From the NCBI RefSeq assembly GCF_009760925.1, contig NZ_VRLV01000011.1, positions 248,001 through 312,000 on the forward strand: a stretch of DNA of 64,000 bases, in the 5' to 3' direction. Positions 6,717 to 14,859 of this stretch are shown here, in pieces. Source of the stretch: Nonomuraea typhae (GTDB taxonomy: Bacteria; Actinomycetota; Actinomycetes; Streptosporangiales; Streptosporangiaceae). The notes under the pieces are model-generated. The model was not told the origin of the DNA, ran no database searches, and saw nothing but the letters and a program-made list of their open reading frames with translations. How positions within the stretch are numbered: the first letter of the stretch is position 1; every line of letters starts with the position of its first letter. The position numbers and the translations under genes were made by a program.

Positions 6717-8863
6717 GCCGCCCCCAGCAGTACGGCGCCGCGCACCGAACCCGGCGCCGCGGAGAGCACCAGCGCCCGCGCGACCGGCCCGGCCGGCTCA
6801 TGCCCCGAGGGACCCCGGGCGGGTGTGATGCCGTCGCGGACGGCCAGGGCGCCCAGCGCCAGGTTGAGGGCTCCGGACGCCGCCTGGCAGTCGCCCGCCA
6901 GCCAGGCGCCGGTGGTCAGCGTGGTCCCGGGCAACGCCGCGAACACCATCTCGGCCTCGGCCCCGCCGCCGGTGCCGACGACGAGCGCGGGCTCCTCGCC
7001 GTCCAGGGGGTAGCGCAGGGGCCCGGGAGTGTGGCCGCTGCCCAGGATCTTCGCGTACGGCGTGCCGTCCCGCCCGGCGCAGTGCTCGGCGGACTCGACC
7101 ACGAAGGCCACCGCCCCCGACCCCTGCACCGGCTCACCGGGCGGCCGGGCCGTACCCTGAGGGGCTTCGTCGGCGGCGACCACGAGCACGACCTCGGCCT
7201 TGCCCGCCCGGATCATCTCCACCGCGCAGTCCAGCGCGATCGAGGCGGAGGCGGCGCCGTGGCAGATCGTGGTGGTCGGCCCGCGCAGCCCGAGGGTCTG
7301 GCAGACGGCTCCGCCGGTGGCGTTGAGCACCACGTTGGAGAAGCTCAGCACGGCCGGTTTGTTGGGGTTGACGGCGATGCTGTCGTCGAAGCCGCCGGTG
7401 CTCTCGGCCGAGCCCGCGCCGGTCGCGAAGACCAGGCCGACGTCGTCGAGGGCCTTCCTCGGAAGCTTCAGGCCCGAGTCCTCCCAGGCCAGCCGGGAGG
7501 CGGCGATCGCCATGCGGGAGAGCTGGTTCATGTGCCGCCAGAGCGAGCGCGGGGCGAACGTGCGGCCCTCCAGCGTCGGCGCCCCGCCCGGCGCCGTGCG
7601 CCCGGCCACGATGGCGGCGCTGAGCTCGGCGATCCCGGTCGCGACACCCAGGGCGGGGCCGAGGCCGGTGATGACCGTCTCGCGGCGCGGGAACTCCTCG
7701 TGCTCGCGTGGCGGCTTCGGCGTGGTCAGCACCAGCGAGACGTTGTTGCCGCCGAAGGCGTAGTTGTTGGAGACGACGGTATCGATGGGCATCCGCCTGG
7801 GCCGGTTCGGCACGAAGTCCAGGTCGCCCGGCTCGGCGTCGTCGTCGAAGCCGATCGTGGGCGGGGCGATGCCGTGCCGGAGCGCCAGCACGGCGGCGAC
7901 GGCCTCCACGGCGCCGGCGGCGCCGAGCGTGTGGCCGACGAACGACTTGATGCTGCTGGTCGGCACCTGTCCCGCGCGTTCGCCGAAGACGACCCGCATG
8001 ACCTTGGCCTCCATGGCGTCGTTGGCCGGAGTGCCGGTGCCGTGCCCGCTGACGTAGCTGACGTCGCCGGTGGTCAGGCCCGCGTCGGCGAGGGCCCGCC
8101 GGACGGCGCTGGCGCCGCCGCGGCCGGTGGGGTCGGGGGCGGTCGCGTGGTAGGCGTCGGCCGACAACCCGTAGCCCGCCACCTCGGCCAGCGGTTCGGC
8201 GCCCCTGGCCAGCGCCAGGTCCAGCGGCTCCAGCAGCAGGAACGCCGCGCCCTCGCCCAGGTTGAGGCCGTCGGAGTGACTGTACGGCCGGCAGGGCCCG
8301 ATGCTGAGCGCCTGGAGGCCGGCGAAGCCCGCGTAGGTGCCGAACAGGAGCGGGTCCACGCCGCCGGCCAGGACGACGTCGGCCTCGCCGGTGAGGATCT
8401 TGTCCTTGGCGAGGCCGACGGCGTTGCCGCCGGCCGCGCACGCGGTGGAGACCAGGATGCGGGGGCCGCCCAGGCCGAGGCGCTCGGCGACCACGTCCTG
8501 GGTGCGATGCATGGGCTGGTAGCGCCCGGCCGCGTCCGGGGTGGCCTGGCACTTGCCGAGGATGATCCCGAAACGGTCGGGGTCGAACCGGGTCAGCCCC
8601 GCGGCCTCGACCGCCTGCCTGGCCGCGACGAGCGCCAGCTGGGCGGTGCGGTCCAGGTCGGCGTCGGAGCCGGGGAGCTGACTGGTGATCCACTCGTCCG
8701 GGACCTGGCCGGCGTACCTGGCCTCGAACACCGCGTACGCCTCGTCCGCGACCGGGGTGAGACCGCCCCGGCCGTCGAGAAGCCGCTGCCAGAACTCGGC
8801 CGGGTCGCGCCCGGCGGCGCAGATGATCCCCAGACCGGTGACGACGATGGGCCGCAGCGCCAT
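6713..8863 (-). CDS. Fused ketosynthase - chain-length factor (KS-CLF)
   Basis: 716 residues containing two thiolase-fold condensing domains. Domain 1 (about 1-385) has the full triad: Cys142 in VSTACAAGG, His274 in GHGTGTPAND and His311 in VGHTLGAAGA. Domain 2 (about 394-716) begins ETVITGLGPA and is related, but the aligned Cys position is Ala (about 537, in TICHGAASAS), the HGTGT His is lost and the second His aligns with Asp658. It is therefore a non-catalytic CLF/KSbeta partner. In canonical type II PKSs KSalpha and KSbeta are separate proteins. With the adjacent KR, DH and ACP it would elongate a reduced, polyene-type chain. Confidence 0.88.
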   Translation of the reverse strand: MALRPIVVTGLGIICAAGRDPAEFWQRLLDGRGGLTPVADEAYAVFEARYAGQVPDEWITSQLPGSDADLDRTAQLALVAARQAVEAAGLTRFDPDRFGIILGKCQATPDAAGRYQPMHRTQDVVAERLGLGGPRILVSTACAAGGNAVGLAKDKILTGEADVVLAGGVDPLLFGTYAGFAGLQALSIGPCRPYSHSDGLNLGEGAAFLLLEPLDLALARGAEPLAEVAGYGLSADAYHATAPDPTGRGGASAVRRALADAGLTTGDVSYVSGHGTGTPANDAMEAKVMRVVFGERAGQVPTSSIKSFVGHTLGAAGAVEAVAAVLALRHGIAPPTIGFDDDAEPGDLDFVPNRPRRMPIDTVVSNNYAFGGNNVSLVLTTPKPPREHEEFPRRETVITGLGPALGVATGIAELSAAIVAGRTAPGGAPTLEGRTFAPRSLWRHMNQLSRMAIAASRLAWEDSGLKLPRKALDDVGLVFATGAGSAESTGGFDDSIAVNPNKPAVLSFSNVVLNATGGAVCQTLGLRGPTTTICHGAASASIALDCAVEMIRAGKAEVVLVVAADEAPQGTARPPGEPVQGSGAVAFVVESAEHCAGRDGTPYAKILGSGHTPGPLRYPLDGEEPALVVGTGGGAEAEMVFAALPGTTLTTGAWLAGDCQAASGALNLALGALAVRDGITPARGPSGHEPAGPVARALVLSAAPGSVRGAVLLGAA

Positions 8864-8878
8864 TGTCTTCTCTCCCCT

Positions 8879-9952
8879 TCAGATGATCGGGATGCTCCAG
8901 CTCTTGGGCACGATGTACGGGCTGGTGAGCGTGGTGACCGCGGCGCCGCCGACGGTGAACTCCAGCCCGGCGGCGGCCAGGTCGGCGTCCACGCGGGCCA
9001 GGCCGAGCGTGGTGCCGAGGCCCACGCTGTACACCGCGTGCACGACCGTCCCGACGTCCTCACCGGCCGCGAATACCCGGGTGCCCGGCGCCGGGACGCC
9101 CTCGCCGCCGGCGAAGCCGACCGTGCGGCGCCCGCCGCCGGCCTCGAAGGCCGCCTGGACCGCGTCCTTGCCGACGAACGCGTCCTTGGTGACGTCGACC
9201 AGCCAGTTGGCGCCGATCTCGATCACGGTCGCGCCCTCGGTGACCTCGCAGCGCGGGATCGGCTGGCGGACCTCCAGCATGGCCAGCTCCAGCGCGTCCT
9301 GGCCGGCGGCGCCGGCGTGCTCCAGCGACTGGGTCCACAGCTGGCCCGCGGCCTCCTTGGGCACGATCATCTGGTAGCCGTACTCGCCGGTGAAGCCGGT
9401 GCGGGCGAAGACGATGTCGGCGTCGTTCCAGGTGGTGTCCACGACCGACTCGAACGGCAGCGAGGCCAGTTCGCCGTCGATCAGGCGGCCGACCACGCCC
9501 CAGGCGTAGGGGCCCTCCAGGCCGAGAACCGTCAGGTCGTCGCGCTCGGTGATCTCCACGCCCTCGTCGTTGCAGGCGCGCAGGTGCTCCAGCAGCCGCG
9601 TGCCGGCGCCGGCGGAGCTCTCCAGCAGGATGCCGTCCTCCCGGCCGAAGGCCAGGACCTGGTCGACGACCTGCCCGGACTCGTCCAGGACCAGGCTCAT
9701 CATGCAGCGCTCGGAGGTGAGGTACTCCACGTCGCGGGCCAGCACCCGCTGGGCGAAGTCCACGGCGGCCGCGCCAGAGACCTCGATCAGCAGATGGGCG
9801 CTCAGGTCGAGGACGGCCGCGCGCTCCCTGAGCACCTTGTACTCGGCGGACAGCGCGTCGGGGGCGGAGGAGAAACGCCGCGGGACGGAAGCGTCGCCCA
9901 CGTCGCCGTAGACGGTGTCCTCCGGATGCAGGGTCGCGAGGACGCTAGCCAT
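8879..9952 (-). CDS. GcvT-like folate-binding-fold protein
   Basis: 357 residues resembling the aminomethyltransferase (glycine cleavage T protein) family. EYKVLRERAAVLDLS, the ESGQVVDQVLAF strand with an Asp (Asp97) equivalent to the catalytic Asp, and TGFTGEYGY (185-193) match GcvT/YgfZ motifs. No lipoylated H protein or P protein is nearby, so glycine cleavage is unlikely. Related folds act as folate-dependent demethylases or as folate-binding Fe-S assembly factors. It overlaps the dehydratase stop by eight bases and precedes the KS-CLF gene by 15 bp, so it should be made in step with the elongation enzymes. Its chemistry here is unknown. Confidence 0.75.
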   Translation of the reverse strand: MASVLATLHPEDTVYGDVGDASVPRRFSSAPDALSAEYKVLRERAAVLDLSAHLLIEVSGAAAVDFAQRVLARDVEYLTSERCMMSLVLDESGQVVDQVLAFGREDGILLESSAGAGTRLLEHLRACNDEGVEITERDDLTVLGLEGPYAWGVVGRLIDGELASLPFESVVDTTWNDADIVFARTGFTGEYGYQMIVPKEAAGQLWTQSLEHAGAAGQDALELAMLEVRQPIPRCEVTEGATVIEIGANWLVDVTKDAFVGKDAVQAAFEAGGGRRTVGFAGGEGVPAPGTRVFAAGEDVGTVVHAVYSVGLGTTLGLARVDADLAAAGLEFTVGGAAVTTLTSPYIVPKSWSIPII

Positions 9953-10463
9953 TCTTCACACCTTTCGGATCGGCGATCGTGAGGATTCCTTCTGCGGCCA
10001 TCTGGCCGTCGACCCGGGCCGAGACCTTGTACTCGGCGAAGCCCCGGCCGCCCGCGGTCCGCTCGGCGCTCAGCACGAGCTGGTCGCCGGGGACGACCGG
10101 GCGCCGGAAGCGCATCGACCTGACCCCGGCCAGGTAGCTGATCTCGCTCGCCCCGGCCAGGGCGAAGACGACGCCGGCGAGCTGGGCCAGCGACTCGATG
10201 ATCACGATGCCGGGCAGCACCGCCTCGTTCGGGAAGTGGCCCTGGAACCACAGCTCGGTCCCGGCCACGTTCTTGACCGCGCTGCCCTTGACGCCCGGCT
10301 CCACCCGGGTGACCCGGTCGAGCAGGAGCATGGGCCAGCGGTGCGGCAGGACGGCGCGGATCTGGTCGTGGCCGAGCCCGGTCAGGACCGGCGGCTGCGC
10401 CGTACTCGCCGTGGGGGCGGCGATCGTGGCGGAGGCGCCCGCCGTACTCGTCGTGGTGGTCAT
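9945..10463 (-). CDS. FabZ-like 3-hydroxyacyl-ACP dehydratase
   Basis: 172 residues with a hot-dog fold. LPHRWPMLLLDRV is the FabZ start motif, QGHFPNEAVLPG carries His76 and IIESLAQLAG carries Glu90, the catalytic pair. A roughly 29-residue Thr/Ala-rich extension precedes the domain. It would dehydrate beta-hydroxyacyl-ACP produced by the ketoreductase at 10771-11520. The absence of a recognisable enoylreductase nearby argues that double bonds are retained. The ATG at 10463 overlaps the ACP stop (ATGA). Confidence 0.9.
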   Translation of the reverse strand: MTTTTSTAGASATIAAPTASTAQPPVLTGLGHDQIRAVLPHRWPMLLLDRVTRVEPGVKGSAVKNVAGTELWFQGHFPNEAVLPGIVIIESLAQLAGVVFALAGASEISYLAGVRSMRFRRPVVPGDQLVLSAERTAGGRGFAEYKVSARVDGQMAAEGILTIADPKGVKNG

Positions 10464-10747
10464 GACGCGCGCAGGGCCGGGTTGACCTCGTCGGCCAGGC
10501 GGGAGACCGAGCCGAAGACCGCCATCTCGCTGTCGTAGAGCGCCACGCCGAACTCGGCCTCGATGGCCACGTAGAGCTCGAGCACGTCGAGGCTGTCGAG
10601 CTCCAGGCCGCGGCCGAACAACGGCTGGTCGTCGGTGATCCAGTCGGGCTCGATCTCCAGGTCGAGCCGGGAGACGATCATCTTCTTGATCTGGGTGCAG
10701 GTCTGCTGGCGCTCGGCGGCCTTCGCGCGAAGCTCGTCGATGGTCAT
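10460..10747 (-). CDS. Acyl carrier protein
   Basis: 95 residues, acidic and helical. GLELDSLDVLEL carries the phosphopantetheine-accepting Ser52 in the DSL motif. It is the only ACP in the window and sits between ketoreductase and dehydratase, so it is the probable carrier for chain elongation. Three PPTase-like genes in the window could modify it. The ATG at 10747 lies 23 bp downstream of the ketoreductase stop. Confidence 0.95.
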   Translation of the reverse strand: MTIDELRAKAAERQQTCTQIKKMIVSRLDLEIEPDWITDDQPLFGRGLELDSLDVLELYVAIEAEFGVALYDSEMAVFGSVSRLADEVNPALRAS

Positions 10748-10770
10748 CTGTCCTCCTAGTGGTGACCGGG

Positions 10771-11520
10771 TCAGCCGAGGCCGCCGCCGTGGGCGACGAT
10801 CACGGAGCCGGAGATGTACGACGCCTTGTCCGAGGCGAGGAAGCTGACGATCGCGGCGATCTCCTCCGGGCGGCCCATGCGGCCCAGGCGGATGCGCGAC
10901 TCGTACTGCTTCCTGATGTCCGTGGGCACCTTGCGGGTCATGTCGGTGGCCACGAAGCCGGGGGCGACCACGTTGGCCCTGATCCCGTGCGGCGCGGCCT
11001 CGTTCGACAGGGCCGAGGTGAAGGCGATGATCGCGCCCTTCGAGGCCACGTAGTTGGTCTGGCCGGGGAAGCCGCCGTCGAGCCCGCTCGTGGAGGAGAT
11101 CGTCACGATCGAGCCGCGCTTCTGGTTCTGCATGAGGCGAAGCGCCTCGCGGCAGGCCAGGAAGGTGCCGACGACGTTGACGTCGAGCGGGGTGCGGAAC
11201 TGCTCCTGGCTCATGGTGATCAGGTAGCGGTCGAGGGTGAGGCCGGCGCTGGTCACCAGCACGTCGAGGCGACCGTGATCGGCGCGGATGCCGCGGAACA
11301 TCTGCCGCACGGCCTCCTCGTCGGCGACGTCGGCCTGGACGGCCTCGGCGCTGCCGCCGGTTTCCTGGATGAGCGCCACGACGTCTTTGGCGTCACGCTC
11401 CGACCTGGCGTAGTTGACGATGACGTGGGCGCCTTCCCTGGCCAGGTCGAGCGCGACCGCCCGGCCGATTCCGCGCGAGCCGCCCGTCACCAGGGCCACC
11501 GAGCCTTCGGCAAAGAGCAT
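10771..11520 (-). CDS. 3-oxoacyl-ACP reductase (FabG-like SDR)
   Basis: 249 residues. TGGSRGIG (12-19) binds NADPH, and the catalytic residues are Ser142/143 in TISSTSG, Tyr157 and Lys161 in NYVASKG. This is the first gene of the minus-strand PKS operon. The ATG at 11520 is preceded by a GGAGAA ribosome-binding site, supporting this start over longer frames. It would reduce each beta-ketoacyl-ACP intermediate. Confidence 0.93.
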   Translation of the reverse strand: MLFAEGSVALVTGGSRGIGRAVALDLAREGAHVIVNYARSERDAKDVVALIQETGGSAEAVQADVADEEAVRQMFRGIRADHGRLDVLVTSAGLTLDRYLITMSQEQFRTPLDVNVVGTFLACREALRLMQNQKRGSIVTISSTSGLDGGFPGQTNYVASKGAIIAFTSALSNEAAPHGIRANVVAPGFVATDMTRKVPTDIRKQYESRIRLGRMGRPEEIAAIVSFLASDKASYISGSVIVAHGGGLG

Positions 11521-11653
11521 CTTCGTTCTCCAGGAATTCGACTGCTCATTTTCTGGATCTTCACCACACAAGTTACTAAAGGGCGATATCACGCCTGTAT
11601 CATCCATGTATTGGCGCATTGACTGGGGAAATTGGATATATCACCCTTGGTGC
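11521..11653. promoter_or_regulatory. Divergent promoter region between PKS operon and FAD monooxygenase
   Basis: 133 bp of relatively AT-rich sequence separating two divergent starts, so it should hold the promoters of the 11-kb PKS operon and of the monooxygenase. An imperfect inverted repeat is visible: AAGGGCGATAT at 11579-11589 and ATATATCACCCTT at 11635-11647, whose complements share AAGGG-Y-GATAT. This could be an operator for one of the cluster regulators. No confident -35/-10 pair was assigned. Confidence 0.5.
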
Positions 11654-13264
11654 ATGGACGAGCTCGACGTGGAAGTTTTGATCGTCGGTGGCGGCCCGGT
11701 CGGTCTGTCCGCCTCAATTGAGCTCTCACGCCACGGAATTTCGAGCCTGCTCGTGGAAAAGCACCCGGGCACCTCGATATTTCCGAAGGCCAGGCTCATC
11801 ACCACCAGGACCATGGAGATCTTCCGTGCCTGGGACATCGTGGAGGAGGTCGAGCACACCGGCATGCCACGCGAGGAGTTCCTCGCCGTCGGCGTCGGCA
11901 GCTCGCTGTCCTCCGATGACTTCGTGCGCTCTGCCGCCGCCATCCAGCGCGACGCGCCGCAGAGCCCGACCTACACCTACCTGTGCTCGCAGGACCGCCT
12001 GGAGGTGATCCTCCGCCGGCTGGCGGAGTCGATGCCGCCCGCCTGGGTCCGCTACGGCGCCGCGGTGACCTCGTTGCGCGACACCGGCGACGGCGTCTGC
12101 GCGCTCGTCGAGAGCGACACGACCCCCCTGCTGGTCCGCGCCCGCTACGCCATCGGCGCCGACGGCGCCAGAAGCGGCATCAGGGAACAGCTCGGCATCG
12201 AGATCGAAGGCCCGCCCACGCTCGGCCACATGATCAGCATCATGTTCGACGCCGACCTGAGCTTCCTGCCCCTCGAGCGCCGTGCCGCCCTCTCCTTCCT
12301 GCGCAATCCCCCGTGCGCGGTGGAGGCCGTGGACAGCGGACGCCGCTGGATGGTGCAGACCGGCTACGAGCCCGAGGAGGGCGGCAGCCCCGCCGACTTC
12401 ACCCCCGAGGTCTGCCTCGACGCCGTCCGCGCCGCCGTCGGCGTGCCCGGCCTGCCGGTGAAGATCCTCGGCGTCATGCCCTGGCTGCAGCAGGCCAAGG
12501 TCGCGACCGGCTTCCAGAGGGGCCGCGTCTTCCTGGCCGGCGACGCCGCACACGTGGCCACTCCACAGGGTGGTTTCGGGATGAACTGCGGCATCCAGGA
12601 CGCGCACAACCTGGCCTGGAAACTCGCCGCCGTCCTCCGCGGTACGGCGGGGCCGGCTCTGCTGGACACCTACACCCCGGAACGCCGCCCGATCGCCGCC
12701 AGGACCGTCGACGAGAGCCTGAACAACGCCCTCATCACCTTCCACATGATGGAAGGCGACCTGTCGATGACCGAGGCGATCCGGCAGCAGGCCGGCCGGC
12801 GCAGCTCCGAGGGCCTGGTCCTGGGCTTCCACTACGACTCGGCCGCCGTGGTCCCCGACGGCACCCCGGCGCCCGAGCCCGAGGACCCCTACCGCACCTA
12901 CGTCCCCGCCGCCCGCCCCGGCCACCGCGCACCGCACGTCTGGCTGACCGGCGAGCACGGCAGGGTCTCCACGCTCGACCTGCTCGGGCCGTGGTTCACG
13001 CTGCTGACGCCGGCGGGGAGCGGCTGGCTGCAGGCGGCCAAGGAGGTGGCGTACGCGAGCGGGGTGACCGTCAACGCGGCGGAGATCTCCGACGACGGTT
13101 CCGGCGGGCTGACGTCGTCGGCCTGGGCCGTGGAGTACGGGCTGGAGGAGACCGGCGCGGTGCTGATCCGGCCCGACGGTCACGTGGGATGGCGCTCATG
13201 CGCCGGACGGGCCTCGACGGAGGAACTGGCCGCGGCGCTGGAGACGATCCTGGCCCGGTCATGA
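11654..13264 (+). CDS. Class A FAD-dependent aromatic-type monooxygenase
   Basis: 536 residues. VEVLIVGGGPVGLSASIELS is the FAD/ADP motif, YAIGADGARSGIREQLGI is the DG motif and GRVFLAGDAAHVATPQGGFG the GD motif, followed by GIQDAHNLAWKLAAVL. The C-terminal thioredoxin-like domain (about 400-536) is of the PheA/RdmE/OxyS class of polyketide hydroxylases. It likely hydroxylates an aromatic or polyene intermediate with NAD(P)H and O2. ATG 11654 was chosen because the FAD motif begins eight residues later. Its last 85 bp overlap the antisense 3' end of the SARP gene. Confidence 0.87.
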   Translation: MDELDVEVLIVGGGPVGLSASIELSRHGISSLLVEKHPGTSIFPKARLITTRTMEIFRAWDIVEEVEHTGMPREEFLAVGVGSSLSSDDFVRSAAAIQRDAPQSPTYTYLCSQDRLEVILRRLAESMPPAWVRYGAAVTSLRDTGDGVCALVESDTTPLLVRARYAIGADGARSGIREQLGIEIEGPPTLGHMISIMFDADLSFLPLERRAALSFLRNPPCAVEAVDSGRRWMVQTGYEPEEGGSPADFTPEVCLDAVRAAVGVPGLPVKILGVMPWLQQAKVATGFQRGRVFLAGDAAHVATPQGGFGMNCGIQDAHNLAWKLAAVLRGTAGPALLDTYTPERRPIAARTVDESLNNALITFHMMEGDLSMTEAIRQQAGRRSSEGLVLGFHYDSAAVVPDGTPAPEPEDPYRTYVPAARPGHRAPHVWLTGEHGRVSTLDLLGPWFTLLTPAGSGWLQAAKEVAYASGVTVNAAEISDDGSGGLTSSAWAVEYGLEETGAVLIRPDGHVGWRSCAGRASTEELAAALETILARS

Positions 13265-14859
13265 GGCCGGTCATGAGATAGGTCACGGGCGCGTTCGCGG
13301 GCGGAAACCTCGCGAGCGCGCTCATCGGATTCACGCGCGCGCTCGTGCATGTCACGAGTGCGCTCATGTATGTCACGAGTGCGCTCATGCACGTCACGAG
13401 TGCGCTCATGCACGTCGCGGGACCGCTCGCGGGACGCCTCGCCGGGCGGCTCGCGGCGGGTGCGGTAGCGGGTGCGCAGGCGGGCCGCCGCCAGGCGGAG
13501 GGAGAGCGGGTTGCCCGAGGACGCGGCCAGGACGCGGCCCTGGGCGGAGCCGACGAGCAGGTCGGCCAGCCGCCGGGAGTCGGCCGCGGGGAGCCGGCGG
13601 ACGAACACGCGGTGCGCCCCCTGCCTGGCCACCAGGTCGTCGAGGGGGTCGGTGCTGACCACGAGCACGCGGCAGTGCGCGCCCCCGGGCAGCAGCGGCA
13701 GCACCCGGGCCGCGTCGGTCACGTTGTCCAGGACGACCAGCAGCCGCCGCCGGGCCGTCCAGCTGCGGTAGAGGGCGAGCTTCTCGTCGAAGTCCAGGGG
13801 CAGCCCGTCCGCCGGGACGCCGAGGGCGCGAAGGAAGCGGTCCACGACCGTCTCCGGCTTCGCGCCCGACATGTCGGCGAAAAGCTGTCCATCGGGGAAC
13901 CATTCCATCCGCGCATGCGCCCACCGGAGCACGAGCGCGCTCTTGCCGATCCCCGTGGGCCCGCTGACCACGGTCGTGGCCGGCAGCGCGGCCTCCTGCT
14001 CCTGGCCGAGCGCCGCGTCCAGGGCGGCCAGCTCGCTCTCCCTGCCCACGAACGGCAGGAGCTGCGGCGGCAGCTGCGACGGCACCACCTGGGCGGACAC
14101 CGGCCGGGCCGTGGAGCGCATGAGACCGGCCTCGTCCCGCAGGATCTGGTCGTGCAGGCGGCGCAGCGCGGGCCCGGGCTCCAGGCCGATCTGCTCCAGC
14201 AGGTACCGGCGGGTCTCCTGGTAGGTGCGCAGCGCGTCGGCCCGCCGGCCCGCACGGTACTGGGCCAGCATGAGCTGGGCCCGCGCCCGCTCGCGGAACG
14301 GCGACTCGGCCACCAGCGCCAGCAGCTCGGGGATCACCTGGTGGTGGCGGCCGAGCTCGATCTCCAGCTCCAGGCACGCCTCCTGGGCCTCCAGCCGCGA
14401 CTCCTCCATCCGGGCCACGTCGTAGCGCAGCCCCCTGATGTCCTCGAACGGGTTGCCCCGCCACAACGACAGGGCCTCGCGCAGCAGCTTGACCGCGTCC
14501 TCGCGGAACCCCTCGGCCACCGCCGCGCGCGCCCGCGTCACCAGGGCGCAGAAGCGCAGCCAGTCGATGCTGTCCGGCTCGGCGCGCAGCATGTAGCCGG
14601 GGCTGGAGGTCTCGATCACGGTCCGGCCGAGCGCCCGTCGCAGCCGCGAGACGCAGATCGCGATCTGCCGCCACGCGCTGGCGGGCGCCGACCCCGCCCA
14701 CACCGTCTCCACCAGGCGATCCACGCTGACGACCCGGTTGGCGTTGAGCAGCAGGCTGGCCAGGATCGCCAGTTCCCTGTTGGCGCTCATCTGCAGTTCG
14801 AGGCCATCCCTGATGACCTTGAGCGGGCCGAGGACCCGGTAGCTGAAGGGCGAGCTCAT
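13180..14859 (-). CDS. SARP-family activator with truncated NB-ARC domain and repeat tail
   Basis: 559 residues. Residues 1-95 form the OmpR-type winged helix (YRVLGPLKVIRDG at the start), about 100-245 the bacterial transcriptional activator (BTAD) domain, and about 265-460 an NTPase with Walker A SGPTGIGKSA and Walker B RRLLVVLDN. The NTPase stops before the usual ARC/TPR portion of AfsR-type proteins. The C-terminus is instead a highly charged tail of heptads such as TRDVHER, encoded by 21-bp repeats. ATG 14859 overlaps the glycosyltransferase stop (ATGA). It is the probable pathway-specific activator. Its stop lies inside the convergent monooxygenase gene, so the true C-terminus deserves caution. 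Confidence 0.85.
   Translation of the reverse strand: MSSPFSYRVLGPLKVIRDGLELQMSANRELAILASLLLNANRVVSVDRLVETVWAGSAPASAWRQIAICVSRLRRALGRTVIETSSPGYMLRAEPDSIDWLRFCALVTRARAAVAEGFREDAVKLLREALSLWRGNPFEDIRGLRYDVARMEESRLEAQEACLELEIELGRHHQVIPELLALVAESPFRERARAQLMLAQYRAGRRADALRTYQETRRYLLEQIGLEPGPALRRLHDQILRDEAGLMRSTARPVSAQVVPSQLPPQLLPFVGRESELAALDAALGQEQEAALPATTVVSGPTGIGKSALVLRWAHARMEWFPDGQLFADMSGAKPETVVDRFLRALGVPADGLPLDFDEKLALYRSWTARRRLLVVLDNVTDAARVLPLLPGGAHCRVLVVSTDPLDDLVARQGAHRVFVRRLPAADSRRLADLLVGSAQGRVLAASSGNPLSLRLAAARLRTRYRTRREPPGEASRERSRDVHERTRDVHERTRDIHERTRDMHERARESDERAREVSARERARDLSHDRPHDRARIVSSAAASSSVEARPAHERHPT
13318..13422 (-). repeat. Five 21-bp tandem repeats in the SARP C-terminal coding region
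   Basis: Copies at 13318-13338 (degenerate), 13339-13359, 13360-13380, 13381-13401 and 13402-13422. Plus-strand consensus begins GCGCTCATGCACGTCACGAG. The unit is a multiple of three, so on the minus strand each copy encodes a heptad of the form T-R-D-x-H-E-R. Confidence 0.92.

Noticed and set aside
8879..9952. GcvT-like gene as part of a glycine cleavage operon
   Set aside because: No H, P or L protein genes lie nearby and the gene overlaps PKS genes.
6800..9982. A continuous 1060-codon open frame on the plus strand across the PKS genes
   Set aside because: Its product is low-complexity Arg/Gly/Ala-rich with no domain; it is the antisense of KS-CLF and GcvT-like genes, as expected in GC-rich DNA.
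13318..13422. Tandem repeats as a possible CRISPR array
   Set aside because: The 21-bp units are contiguous with no spacers, in frame within a coding sequence, and no cas genes are present.
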